Origin: Ectobius pallidus
Lineage: Eukaryota > Arthropoda > Insecta > Blattodea > Ectobiidae
Reading direction: 5' to 3'
Length of the DNA stretch: 64,000 bases
Assembly (NCBI GenBank): GCA_964059195.1
Contig: CAXKWD010000009.1
Span: 84,293,432 to 84,357,431 of the forward strand
Positions within the stretch are counted from its first letter, which is position 1, and each line of letters starts with the position of its first letter. The notes below the pieces were generated by a model. The model was given only the letters and a program-made list of their open reading frames with translations, was not told the DNA's origin and ran no database searches. This document shows, one piece after another, positions 33,031 to 44,876 of this stretch. Position numbers and translations under genes: made by a program.

Positions 33031-35340
33031 ATTATTATTATTATTATTATTATTATTTATTACATTACAATATTACATTATTACATAGAATTGCAAAAAC
33101 AAATACAAGTACAAATACATATTTATACAAGTAAAATAAAACAATTTTCAAAATTCAAAATTAACTACAACTATTTAAAAAGAGGAAAAGAAATATAGGC
33201 TATATCTTCACAAGAAGTATTACATTTAGTAATACACCCGAATGAGCAAGACTGCTCGTGCTCGGGTGCCGTTTCAAAAATATCAAAGTGAAGAAAGAGG
33301 AGAGACAAAGAAATAGAGTGTATAATGTGCTTAACTAAAAAAAAGAAAGTTAAAAAACATTAAACATAAAAACGTAAATACATAAAAGGAGTGAAACAAA
33401 AATTACTTAAAAGCTAAAAAATTACAAAAAATTCTTTACATATCTATTAAATTTAACAGTGGAGTATGCTGAGAGATCAGGATATTTTCTGATAATTGAG
33501 TTATAGAAGCGCGGTCCAAAATTAATGCTATGCTTTAATCCTGCCGATGTGAGACATTTGGGTTCTAATAGGAGTAAATTAGTATTTCGTCTAGTTTTGT
33601 AGATATGTTCACTGGAAGAGTATTTTATACGATGTTTGTGAAAATATTTTAATATAGAAAATTTGTAAATTTGGTCCAAACTTAAAACATTAAATTCCGA
33701 AAATATTAGGCTAGTTGGGTAATCAATGTGTTTTCTTAGACAGATTTTTATTATTCTTTTTTGTAAAAGGCAGAGGGGCTTAAGGGTAGTTTTCGCTAAT
33801 CCTCCCCAGGCGAGAATGCCATATTGAATAATGGACTGGAAAAGTGCTAGATAAACGGAACGTAAAACAGTAATGGGCATACAGTGGCGTAAAATGACAA
33901 ATTTATGAATTGTTCTGCGTAGTCTATTACAGATGTAGTTAACATGGTGAGACCATTTAAGATGTTGATCAATAAAAATACCCAAATATTTCACAACGGC
34001 TGATTCTTTCAGTGGTAAGCATTTACAATTCACATCAAAATTACAATTATGTATTATTAAATTTAAATTTGTACGTTTTTTCCGCGCTATCTGACCAGTA
34101 GATGTTAATGAGAAAGGAACTAATGTTGATTTATCCACGTTTAGTGATAGAAGGTTAGAATCGAACCATTTTTTTACAATTTTCATGCCTGTATTAGCGT
34201 ATTTATATGCTACTTCCCATGAATGACCACTGAAAATCACAACAGTGTCATCTGCGTATGAAAATATGGAGCCATTTATTTGATCTAGGTTTAAATTTAG
34301 CAAATCATTTACATATATTAAGTATAAGATTGGTCCTAATATCGTTCCTTGTGGCACACCAATATCAATATTTGATATTTCACTTATATGGCTGTCTACT
34401 TTTGTCATTATACATCTATTGCTCAGATATGATTCAAATAATTTGTAAACTGTTCCTCTAATTCCTATCTTATTCAGTTTATCTAATAGTATCGAGTGAA
34501 TAACAGTATCAAAAGCTTTGCGTAAGTCCAAGAAAATTCCTAAACAATTATTACCTTTGTCTAATTCTTTAATAATGTTACCTGTAACGTTAATAAAAGC
34601 ATCGTCAGTAGATATGTTGCTCTGGAAACCAAATTGATTTTTTGATATAATTTCATGTTTTTGTAAATAGTTTAGTAGCCTAACTTTTATGCATTTCTCT
34701 AGTATCTTGGAAAAGGCCGGAAGTAGTGATATTGGTCTATAATTGTTTAAATCATTCATTTTCCCGGATTTATGTATAGGTATTATCACAGCATTTTTTA
34801 GAGTATTGGGGAAAACACCTTCTGTGAAACAAAGATTGAAAATATAGACAAGAGGTTTAACAATATATTTAATGATAGATTTCAATGTAATGTTTTTTAT
34901 TCCATCAATGCCTGGAGATACATTATTATTTAAGGTCTTCACAATGTTAATAATTTCGCATTCATTAACAGGACTGAGAAACATAGATGTGATTGGATTC
35001 ATGGCTGTTTTATTGTACTCCGAAGAGTCTGACGATGTCTTATTAACGTTTGAGGTTACACTGTGCCCTATTTTTGAGAAGTATTTATTAAATTCATTTG
35101 CGATATCCTCTTTGTTTGTTATGTGAGTACCATTTTCATTTATTAATTCTGAAACCGTTTTATTTTTTTCAGTACCTATATCTGTGGCTTCATTAACAGT
35201 TTGCCAAAATTTCCTAGGGTTGTTCTTATATTCTTCAAATTTTAATTTATAATAACTAATATATGAAAGACTTTTTCGTAAGTCATGGCATGGTAACGAT
35301 TGCAATATGTCGATTTTTCTTCGAATTCTACCTAAAAATA
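33031..35340 (-). mobile_element. 5'-truncated CR1/jockey-like LINE
   Basis: The open reverse-transcriptase frame is followed on the minus strand by about 390 bp of 3' UTR and a trinucleotide run, (AAT)n at 33031-33058, as the probable tail. The 5' side ends in (AAAT)n at about 35341-35372, so endonuclease and ORF1 are missing. Clade is inferred from the protein motifs. Confidence 0.75.
33422..35305 (-). CDS. LINE reverse transcriptase, open, N-terminally truncated
   Basis: A 627-residue frame without stops; the first codon is TTG and the frame stays open upstream to about 35335, so the true start is lost. Motifs in order: NNVSPGIDGIKN (about 128), KSGKMNDLNNYRPISLLP (about 180), KNQFGFQ (about 222), FLDLRKAFDTV with catalytic Asp near 260, GVPQGTILGP (about 317), FSYADDTVV with the catalytic YADD at 350-353, VKYLGIFID and the WGGLAKTTLKPL/LQKRIIKI thumb blocks. 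It is missing only the upstream endonuclease and leader. It is not an active element by itself but the enzyme half looks intact. Confidence 0.85.
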   Translation of the reverse strand: MQSLPCHDLRKSLSYISYYKLKFEEYKNNPRKFWQTVNEATDIGTEKNKTVSELINENGTHITNKEDIANEFNKYFSKIGHSVTSNVNKTSSDSSEYNKTAMNPITSMFLSPVNECEIINIVKTLNNNVSPGIDGIKNITLKSIIKYIVKPLVYIFNLCFTEGVFPNTLKNAVIIPIHKSGKMNDLNNYRPISLLPAFSKILEKCIKVRLLNYLQKHEIISKNQFGFQSNISTDDAFINVTGNIIKELDKGNNCLGIFLDLRKAFDTVIHSILLDKLNKIGIRGTVYKLFESYLSNRCIMTKVDSHISEISNIDIGVPQGTILGPILYLIYVNDLLNLNLDQINGSIFSYADDTVVIFSGHSWEVAYKYANTGMKIVKKWFDSNLLSLNVDKSTLVPFSLTSTGQIARKKRTNLNLIIHNCNFDVNCKCLPLKESAVVKYLGIFIDQHLKWSHHVNYICNRLRRTIHKFVILRHCMPITVLRSVYLALFQSIIQYGILAWGGLAKTTLKPLCLLQKRIIKICLRKHIDYPTSLIFSEFNVLSLDQIYKFSILKYFHKHRIKYSSSEHIYKTRRNTNLLLLEPKCLTSAGLKHSINFGPRFYNSIIRKYPDLSAYSTVKFNRYVKNFL

Positions 35341-38300
35341 CTATTTTTATTTATTTATTTATGTATTTATTTATACATATCATAAATGTAAAATACATAA
35401 TATTATTTTCAGGGAAAACTGTTTTAAATGTAAGTTCATCATAATGTGTAATTTAGAATTATATCTGTGAACCTGAAAGAACAATTTAATAATTTCGGAG
35501 AGTATTCACAATACATAACTATACACACGCATTACTCATAAAAACACACATTCATACTATTAGTAATTATTTTATTATAATATTAGTGTCTTAGTGTTTA
35601 AAAGCAGGCCTAAGTTTGGTATTTGAAGTTATACACTAGAATAAAGGAAAATGAAAACTGCTTTAGATTCACACATTTATTTATTATAATCCCGGGTCCG
35701 AAAAACTGTAACATAATTTTGTCTCTGAATAAAGCTTTATGCAAATGTGGGAATTTGTTTTAAGAAAATAGTGGACTTCCCCAAGTTTGTTTTATTCAAT
35801 ATTCTTCTGTAGCTTTCAGAGCGATAATTTTATTTTTTAAGCGAACGCTGAAACAACTTTATTGTGCTATCTTCCATATTTCAGTTTGTACTTCTGTTGT
35901 GAATTTTAAAACCGTTCTCCTTATTAAGAAGGGAGGAAATTATTGATAAAATACCGTAGAATAAAATGTTTATGCCTTTTGTACCAGCTTTGTAGGCCTT
36001 CGTTAGTTAATAAAATTCTCACTCAAACAATAATTGTCAATAAGTTGAGTCTTTTTTTTATTTATCCATTAATGAATATAAATATGAACTGTAAACGTGT
36101 TGGAATGTAAGGGGGAGAGCATGTAAAGGGTGACAGGAAGTAAGAGCTGCACCCTCATGGTAGGAGTAAGGGTTGTGGTTTTTCATAGACCCTCTTGTGA
36201 TTTGAATTATAATTTCAATTGAACACATTCTGAAGCAGTGGAGGAATTGAATAGTATTATACATAGTAAATTGTATGATTTTTTTTTAAAGAATCACAGA
36301 TTCAAACAACAGCTCTTAGCTTCCTATTCCAACAGTGGCAATATGAAACAATTATTTTATTTTATTTTACTTGCAGAATAAATACAAGTTGCGTTACACA
36401 TTTGACAGATGTGATTATGTTTCCCTTTGAAAGGTGCATGTTAGGCAGAAATTTAATTTCTCCATTATCTCAATCTGCATGTGGGTAAAAATAATAATTC
36501 CTTATAGGCCTACCAGGTCCTGGTAGATAGACTGCCGGTTTTTTTTATTCTGTGTTTTGTATGTCTGTACAAGTTATGAGATAATATTAATCCTTCCTTG
36601 AATAATGTCGTCAGAATTTATTTCTAGGAATAAGATTGTCATAGGAAATCCTTTTTCTTAGTTCTTCCTCTTTGTTATACTCGTTTTCCTCTGTTTCTAG
36701 TATATGCCAAGTATTAGGAAATATTGATGAATGGTTCATTCATGACGCGGTTTCCTGCGTTAGCAGTTGCAGCCATTGATCACATTTTATATGATTGAGC
36801 TAGTATTGGAATAATACATGTAAAGGAAAACTGGAGTATCGCGAGAAATATTTTTTGTCTATCGCAATTTTCACATAATATTGTCCAGCTTCGATCCCCG
36901 GCCATTACTATCTGATCGCTCTGTCATAGGGCAGCCTTAAAGTCGTTTCGTTATAAGAAAATATTACATGTCACAAGAAATCAATAAATGATATTTTATA
37001 ATTAGTTTGTATTGTATAGGAAAATACGTCTTTTTTCAGCAACGTTTCATATGCATAATTGTATTAATTATATCCTCTTTAAGTTTTGGAATTTATTTAC
37101 TTAGTATTGGTTGCCCATTACAATAAAATTGCCATTTCATGTTTTATTTTCTTCTATTTTCGCTTCCCATTTTTTCTTGGCCATAAAAAATCATAGGGAA
37201 ATCCTTTATACTTATATACAAAAATATACTTATTGAATTTCACTTTATGCTATGCATTTATTTCATTCCAATATTTTATTGAAACTTAAAATTTCTCTCC
37301 TATAACTTGTTACTATACATTCCGATCCAATATCCAAGGCGTCCTCTTTGTTTATACAAAGCAGGAAAATTTATAGTATTTCGTCTCTTGTTCCTAAATT
37401 TCCAGATTTTCGACTTCTACCATGTCGCTTTAGAGGATTAGTGGCACTTGCTCGCACGCATATTAATCGGGTAGCATAATTATTATTATACAATACACTG
37501 GACGTGTATTACTATAGATAGCAATTATCTCATGGGTCGGGCTTGTTTATGACAGTAACACGAATACTAGACTGGCTGTCTTGTGTTCTTACTGCGAAGG
37601 TCTAATCAATTACACGGTTCTTGAACTTACCTCCTTATAGCCTAACTCTGTCACGAACAACACCACTTTGAATAATTCAGATGGGTTGAAGGAAATTAGG
37701 GGAAGGGGGCATTGTCTTCACGTGCAATAATATATACAGCAGCGTTCCAACATCGGCAGTGTAAATCTTGCTGGAAATAAGTGCATAACCAAGACTGTAA
37801 CATGAAAGTAATGTATATAAATAAGGGTTCGTGTGTCCATATCTTGAATCTTTTGTTAAATTTTAAATGAAATGATCACCATTAGTCTGATTTTAGCTTT
37901 CTGTCTACCTTGTGGTTGTTTATCATAAAAATATTTACTTTCTCTGAAAAAAGTAAATAATATGCAATTTTGTCTTTCTAAAGAAAAAAAACCTCCCTTA
38001 AAATCAAACTGCAATTTCAAAAATATTTTGGTGCTAAGAACATATATTTCTCTTCACCTGTCTATTCAGAACTCTTGCCGAATATTTCAAAGCGGTGGTA
38101 TAAGAACTCCACTTGGAATATTATGAACGATAAAAATGTAGAAAAAAGTACGCGAGAAAAACTAATATTAAGTTTAATAACATTTTTTAGTTCACATGGC
38201 TGTTTAAATGTCGATTGAGGGCAATAGAATATTTATAAATGTAAAAATGCAATGGATTATAAAACTAAGAGATATGGGAATTTTTTAAATATGAAAAGTA

Positions 38301-38411
38301 AATTTTTTTATGTTTTGACCACATTTCAGCTATGTAATCTCGTAAAGGGTTCGTTCAGGGTTTGACTGTCACATTTCTCACACATAAATAACAAATATTA
38401 GGAAATACAGT
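35341..38411. other. Long unannotated gap
   Basis: AT-rich, begins with a TTTA-type simple repeat (35345-35372). No coding region longer than chance. A B-box-like CTTCGATCCCCGG at 36890 is isolated and I do not call a SINE. Confidence 0.4.
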
Positions 38412-38878
38412 AGTATATTGCGATACAAGTGCCGTAAGGCACGTTTACGGGTCGAGGAAACAGATTGAAAACCCGAGGCGCAGCCGAGGGTTTTTAAGTT
38501 TTTGAGACCCGTAAATGCCTTTACGGCCCGTGTGTTGCATGCTATTTTTTGCACGATGATTATTTATATCAATTTAATTATATTAATTGTGATATTACCT
38601 GAAAATATTATGTAAATACATTCTTGAAAATAGATGTTTATTTCAGAAAGTGATTCGCATGTGTTTGTTATGGGAACCGAATATTTTTCCTGGGGGCCGT
38701 GCCCATAAAGGCTTGTATTATGAAGTGTATCGTAATGAATTATGACGTAGCGCTTGGACCGTAAGTAATTTAACCTCATCGCAACCGCTCTTAGCAACAA
38801 GACTGTGTGAGAATGTCAACTTACGATCCATGTAAACAACGTTCGTAAGTACCACTTACTAGCTAAGGAGTGCAAAAA
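38412..38878 (+). repeat. Palindrome-rich interspersed repeat, copy 2
   Basis: Second copy of the 3298-3787 repeat. The stem sequences are changed but still pair: the inner hairpin is now AAAACCCGAGG with CCGAGGGTTTT, and the outer TTACGGGTC pairs with GACCCGTAA. Downstream sequence (CGATGATTATTTATATCAAT and GAAAGTGATTCGCATGTGTT) is nearly the same as in copy 1. Confidence 0.75.
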
Positions 38879-38935
38879 CAAGAATTGAGGTACAGTATTT
38901 AGATGTGTTGGTTCAGTTCAGTAATATCCTATAAC

Positions 38936-39230
38936 AATGACTTCTTATACATTGTATTTTAGCACTGACTATCACAATCTGCCAAGAAGGTTACATGTAA
39001 CAAAATTTGTTTTGTTACACTATACTAAATATATAATCGCAAGATAAATAAAAGAAAATAAACAAAGAAATGTTAAAATGGGAAAGTATTTATAAATAAA
39101 TAGTCATTTTGGTTTTGAGGATAATAACAATAATTGTCAAGACAGACAAAATTTGTTTTGTTACATGTAACCTTCTTGGCATGACAGATTGTGATAGTCA
39201 GTGCTAAAGTGCAATGTATAATAAGTCATT
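38936..39230. repeat. Foldback MITE with about 80-bp arms
   Basis: AATGACTTCTTATACATTGT (38936) is inverted at the right end (39230), and the arms contain AAGAAGGTTACATGTAACAA in inverted copies. The 130-bp centre is A/T-rich. No gene. Confidence 0.85.
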
Positions 39231-39624
39231 TATTTAATAAAGGTTCGTATTCAAAATTTGTAGTCCTGGGAAGATTTTAAGGCATAATATACTTGTATAG
39301 AAGTAAAATTTACTTCTGTTACATTTAATGTACAGGAGCGGGGTTATTGGCGTGGAAAAAAAATGCCGATAATGCTTCCGTTTCGTTTCCCTTAATGGTG
39401 ATTCCCGGTCAACTCAGCTCCTATGACAAAGAATAAGCATTGTCATCCGACGAGATTATGCCTAAGTTTATTTCTCACACAATAAACTCATCCCGGACTG
39501 CAAAGAAAACAATGAATAGGCCCATATTTTATTTCTTGTACCTCATCCTATAATTTCACTTAAATTTAAACGTTTCTTCTAATTTTTTTTCTATTATTTT
39601 ATTACAAATTTTAGATAACTACTC
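39231..39624. other. Unannotated gap
   Basis: No coding or repeat signal recognised. Confidence 0.4.
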
Positions 39625-39635
39625 TATCCCTTAGG

Positions 39636-39874
39636 ACCGTCGGCGTAGTGGTAGGGGTGCACTCAGCCTCGTGATTCAAATTGAGGAGCTGCTTGATAGA
39701 GAAGTAGCGGCTCCGGTCATGGAAACCACCATTAACGGCTGTGGGTGTCGGCATGCTGACCAAATGCCCTCCAATCCTGCTCCAATCCTGCCGTCTGCCT
39801 ATGGTAGATAACGCAGCGGTCGGGTGGTAGGCATTGTCCCTTCAGGGATGTAGCGCCACAATTTTTTTTTACTG
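39636..39874 (+). mobile_element. tRNA-derived SINE, family 4
   Basis: Starts ACCGTCGGCGTAGTGGTAGG with an A-box-like TAGTGGTAGGGGTGC and a weaker B box GTGATTCAAAT. It ends in a T-rich tail ATTTTTTTTTTACTG and is flanked by a perfect 11-bp duplication TATCCCTTAGG (39625-39635 and 39875-39885). A partial second copy is at 61601-61757. Confidence 0.85.
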
Positions 39875-39885
39875 TATCCCTTAGG

Positions 39886-40812
39886 GTGCATTATGAGTTT
39901 AGCATTAAACTACCTTTCACACTACCTTAACATCGGTGTATATTTTGAGACGGGAAGCAGCAAGTGTCTTGCAAAGCATGCAAATAGTAGGCATATTTAT
40001 TACAATAATTAAGAGATTCCTTAAAAATCACTTAAATACGAGAAAACTGATAATTCCTTTCTGTTCTGATAATTCCTTTGCAAATGTCAGCAGCACCGTA
40101 AAAAGAAAGGTATACTTTGCTAGTGGTTAATTTTTTCAGCTTTGCTCGTCCAACAATACGCCTACTACCTTTTCAAATTAATTAGTTTTGTACATGCCTA
40201 GCTTACATGTTTACCATGTATCAATCAATAACGTTAGTAACTGGCAAAAAAAAAAATCTACTGGTTGACTATGCCCTAAAAAATTGACACTTTTTAACGA
40301 AATGTTAAGCCGAGTTAAAATATAGCATTAAAATATTAACCTCATTTTTAGAATCTATAGCAGGTCCACAAACAAGAAATATTCAATCGAAAGTTGTGGT
40401 ATTAGAGCGCAAAACCACGAACATGTAGGAACATATGTTTACTTATCACGTGTAGAAATTAAAAGCTAGATTTTGCTTTGTAGCACATTTTCGAGTGACT
40501 TTCACATTTAGGTTAAGTTTTCTTTCTCTAACCCTTTTAGTAAAATTAATAGCTATATTACTGAATCTGTTTATGGATAGTTGCTAACATATTTTTACAA
40601 TATTAGTATAATGACTTGAAGGTCTTAATTATGGCAATTTCTCGCCTGAAACAATTTATTTCAGTCTTAACCCTCATAAAGAGAAACAAGATTAAAAGGG
40701 CTTTTTTACTACATTCTGTTCATCGATAACCCCTAACACATTATTTTGTATTAAAAGTGGCAGTAACTCGCCTTAAATTATTTTATATAATTTAATGATA
40801 ATGATGATGATG

Positions 40813-40843
<31 letters not shown>

Positions 40844-40949
40844 GCTGTCTCTATCCCACCAAAACAGCTGAACATAAATTAACAATTAAATTAATATACT
40901 AAAATCGTACACAAGGTAACATTTAAGGTTATCACTCATGTATGATGAC
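39886..40949. other. Unannotated gap with (GAT/AAT)n
   Basis: A trinucleotide run lies at 40796-40841. No gene recognised. Confidence 0.4.
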
Positions 40950-41615
40950 TGGGGCCTGGATTTTTAGGTTTTAAACTATTTTGTTCCTTCCTAGCTAACT
41001 GTGATATTTTAACAAAATTATCAATTTCATTATCATGGTAGTCACCTAGTTCAATCTTATAAAACCTAAAAATGGCTATATAAGATGTTAAAAACTAAAA
41101 TTGGCTAAAACTGTTTGTAATTAAATTAAAATACTTGAATTGAAACTTTTTAAATACAGTCTCTGTTTACAGTTTGTACCTTGCTCATTGTTATCAGTGC
41201 ATTTTAAGAGAAAATATAGAGTTGCATTTTGTAATTTTGTACCCCAGTGTCCCGGTAAAGGAAATCGTTAGTGTTAAAATCCCCGGTTTCTTTAGAATGA
41301 AATGAAATACATGTTTTAGAACCTTACACTTCCAGTTTATTCACAATGTTTGCGCCAACAAGATGCCGAAAGTAAAGCATTCTAAACGTTGGTTGATTAA
41401 TTGAAAACGTTCTTGTTGAGTTTATGTGGTGTATTTGGAAATGACAGGGGTAGTTTCCTATAAACTATGGGCAAATAAGTCAAGAATATTCGTATAGTTT
41501 TGTGGTTCAGAGCCATGAAACCTATCTGAAAATGGTAAAAACCTAAGATAGATATATTTTAATATAATTAAAAAACTAATACAGGGTTTATAAAAACCTA
41601 AAGATCTGGGCCCTA
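40950..41615. mobile_element. hAT-like element, related to the one at 44.1 kb
   Basis: Ends TGGGGCCTGGATTTTTAGGT and, inverted, TAGGGCCCAGATCTTTAGGT. Both resemble the terminus TAGGGACCGGATTTTTAGGT of the 44114-44876 element. Internal AAAACCTAA motifs recur. The flanking 8 bases (ATGATGAC and TTCATAAT) do not match, so the duplication has decayed or the ends are off. No transposase is readable. Confidence 0.6.
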
Positions 41616-42667
41616 TTCATAATTACCAGGAACGCATTGAAGATGTAAAATTTCTACACAAAGCACAGTGAGTGAGTTATTTTCACATGTTGCTGATGAG
41701 AGTAAATTTCACTTAAAAAGCTTTATTGCCAACCTCTTTTTTTCAATTCTTCGATACTACTACTTCGAACGAAAAATTTTAAGATGAAAGCTAAATATAT
41801 GTGTAAATGTTTGCTTAAAAATTTACAAATATATATCAATGAATTTCATCTTAGCTAACGAGGGGTTGATATAGACTATAATGTGAAAATCATTATTATA
41901 CCCCCTAATGACGGCATCTAGCGTCTAGAACAACTGTCTTCATTTACTACCGGCTCATAATTAGGAGTGAGTTTATTATTTATTCAAGAGAAGTGCTATC
42001 TATTAATTTAATCTAAGCTTCCATTTCCAGTCACTCATTTATAAAGATACCTTTTAACAGTGGACTACTCAAGAATTTATCAATTTTAATTGTGGACTCG
42101 TGATTTCTAACGTTTTATTGTATTGTGAGTTTACAACTTAGAAGTTGTTTTACCATTATACATCTTATTGTATTTAATTCTTAAGTTTAATTGTCACAGA
42201 GTATTTAGGCATACATATTTCAATACTCCTTAAATTATTTAATTTTAATCTGTAGATCAACGTACAGTAAAAGTTTAATCTTTCCATACTGTACTTTAAA
42301 GTCATGGATGCCCTAATGGATTCTGCCATTTAGTAACTAATGGACTCTCATAAATGATGACAAATGTAAAATGCCATGTAAAGTGACGTAGAAAAGTTGG
42401 GAATATCGCTCATAGTATTGATTTTACCAAAATATTACCAAAAAAGTACAAGTGACAAACTCGCTTAAAACAGTATTTAGTTTCATTAATCGTAAAATTT
42501 CGACAGAATGAATACTTGATTAGATACCGGAACACATTTTCTGGGCAGGATTATTTGTTTCCATATAATGTTTTATTCTATCTTACGATCGCCATCGATA
42601 TTTTACAGGTTTTTGTTTTAAATTATAGGTCTACTTGTCTCGTATAACTTCCTTCTATAAAACAGCA
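41616..42667. other. Unannotated gap
   Basis: AT-rich, no supported features. Confidence 0.4.
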
Positions 42668-43068
42668 CTATTCTCTATCCCATTTAAGAACGATCCTGTT
42701 CAAAACAAAGAGGCGTGGCTGTCATAGCCCGCACGTGAGAACGCACGTGTTCACCGTGTTTCTGTTAGTTTGTTTATTCTCAGTACAACTGACCCGCAGT
42801 GTCGTCGTGAACAATGAATCCTTTGTTTTGTTTGCTAATTGATATACTATAATGATGACGATGACAGTGAGAGTATTTCACGTGTAAATGTTGATATTAT
42901 TGTTGCATGAACTTACGAACACTCATTAGCCACACCCTGCTAATGGCGCATGCTAATGACATTAACCAATCACGTTTTGTCACATGATGCGAATTTTCTG
43001 CGAACTCTCTGTGAGTTCTCCTCCCCTTTGTTTTGACTAGGATCAAACTAGAATGGGATCAATAATAG
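42668..43068. repeat. Possible MITE with about 50-bp diverged inverted ends
   Basis: CTATTCTCTATCCCATTTAA..GATCCTGTTCAAAACAAAG at the left is inverted, at roughly three-quarters identity by eye, at the right (GTTTTGACTAGGATC.. GAATGGGATCAATAATAG). No duplication identified. No coding capacity. Confidence 0.5.
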
Positions 43069-43146
43069 CATCTTTCGCTGGTTTATTTTAAAAAAATGGT
43101 TGGTCCATATTATTTTGAATGGGTAGGCCTATATATTCAGTATTGT

Positions 43147-43176
43147 CTAATCTGTTGTTTTCTGTTACAGGTAAGT
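43147..43176 (+). promoter_or_regulatory. Candidate recursive splice site (ratchet point)
   Basis: A branch-point-like CTAAT (43148-43152), a pyrimidine-rich run TCTGTTGTTTTCTGTTACAG and, directly abutting at 43170/43171, a consensus donor GTAAGT. This is the arrangement of zero-length recursive splice sites in long fly introns, where a 3' site is immediately followed by a 5' site. It lies outside all recognised transposons and on the same strand as the candidate exon at 29941. Confidence 0.45.
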
Positions 43177-43347
43177 GGTCGTCCCTGGTTCATACAGCTT
43201 TAAACTTCTGTCTCTAGTGTAGCAACTTTATTCTAACGATAAGTAAGTAGGACAAAAGAAACTGATCAAGTACTTGTAGGCTACAGTGATTACCGAGTTC
43301 TGTTAACGCTGTTTTCATAAAGATTAAGGTGGTAGTTGTTATTGTTG

Positions 43348-43400
<53 letters not shown>

Positions 43401-43409
43401 GTGCTGATC

Positions 43410-43440
<31 letters not shown>

Positions 43441-44105
43441 TATTATATTTTCCGTGACCCTTTGTTGTTCATGAACTGCCTTTAGGACTAAAGTCTACAA
43501 TTTATGAGACTGTCTAGAAGAGAATTTCGTAGAATACACTGTGTAGAATGTTGACGTGCATAAGACCTAATTACAACTTTCTTTCAAGTTTACGTGTTCA
43601 TTAATAATATTCTCCGTTCCGTTGGAATATATTATTCCAAATACAGTACAACTTAGAAAAACAATCTCCTTGCCGACTTGGCAAGATTCTTTGGGTTTCG
43701 GAAAGTTCAAGCCCCGTATTTTCTTGAGTCGACATAAAGACGGTAAAACGATCACTTTTAATCTTTTCACTGCTACAGACTTATAAATTCTTTACTTAAA
43801 CAATTAGAGTATTGCTTTATGTATTGTCTACGTGAAACGATCGTCATGTATGGAGACCATTATTATACTGAAACTTTTCTCATAGATTTCAAACTTGAAC
43901 CCCACCAGTGCACAGTGGTCCAGAATTGAAATCTAGAGGGAAAAAACTAAAAATTCTTACTAGTTGTAAAACATTTTATTTTTGCTGGATCTTCATCCCA
44001 GATAACCCCTCTTCACTAAACTCAGCCTTTATCAACTCTGATGTAAAAGGGTATGCAGCTGCAGCTCTTCAAAGTTGTGGGTTCATAAGGAGTAGAGGCA
44101 TCAGT
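43177..44105. other. Gap with compound microsatellite
   Basis: (TTG/TTA)n at 43338-43400, (TA)n at 43411-43426 and (CA)n at 43427-43440. The short minus-strand frame over it encodes the microsatellite (isoleucine and threonine runs) and is not a gene. Confidence 0.5.
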
Positions 44106-44113
44106 CTTATAAC

Positions 44114-44876
44114 TAGGGACCGGATTTTTAGGTTTTTAAAAACACTGTTGTAGGTTTTCCATTAGGTGAAATAGTTTTTTTTAGGTTTTCTCCAAAATAT
44201 CGTTTAATGGATTTCAATGTGCTACAGAGGATTCAATACATAATACTTCGTTTAATTTAATAAAATTGACTTAAATTTGTGTAAACTTGCTTTAGGACAA
44301 TATTATACAACTGAAGAAAGAAAGCATAAACAATCAAAAGAAGCAGTGAAAATAAGATTGTCCCACATTTCCTGGTTACAGTATATCACTAAATATCTTT
44401 CAAGATACTCAACTGTGAAGTTCTTCCTATTATCTCTTAGAATACATTTGAAGGCAGAAAATGTCCTTTCAACCTCACATGACGTCAGCAGTGGTTGTTC
44501 GTACGAATATTTTAAAAGGAATACGCCGGTACTCTTACACTTCCTCTCTTGATACTGTCCATCCTAGACGACATTGGGTTGAACGAAACGCTGGTGCTAT
44601 TAATTTCAACCCGACAAAAATTGTCTCTCCGCAAAATATCGATTTATCAACTGACAAACAAAAAAGACAAAAAAGTAGGCCTAGCCTAAATTAGATATTT
44701 TAGGTTTTACATCCCGTTTAGGTACATTTAGGTTTTTATACCCCATTTAGGTATTTTTAGGTGCCACAGAATTAATGTGGGTGAATCCTATGAACATGAT
44801 TCGAAAAAGTGTATGACCGCTTTTTGTTTTGGAAGTAAGGAAAAAAATAGGTAAAAACCTAAGAATCCGGTCCCTA
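44114..44876 (-). mobile_element. hAT element, internally deleted, with 8-bp TSD
   Basis: Terminal inverted repeats TAGGGACCGGATTTTTAGGT and, at the right, its inverse with one or two changes (AACCTAAGAATCCGGTCCCTA). A perfect 8-bp duplication CTTATAAC flanks it (44106-44113 and 44877-44884). Subterminal TTTAGG motifs occur many times, especially at 44697-44762. At 763 bp it retains only a scrap of transposase. Confidence 0.93.
44362..44480 (-). pseudogene. hAT transposase dimerisation-domain remnant
   Basis: On the minus strand the frame reads TCEVERTFSAFKCILRDNRK followed by NFTVEYLERYLVIYCNQE. This is the C-terminal hAT dimerisation domain, whose hallmark is the SxxERxFS-type motif followed by an RN-rich turn and an L-rich helix. 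Nothing of the catalytic core remains in this deleted copy. Confidence 0.75.

Noticed and set aside
43214..43441. 75-codon minus-strand frame rich in Ile and Thr
   Set aside because: Translation of a compound microsatellite.
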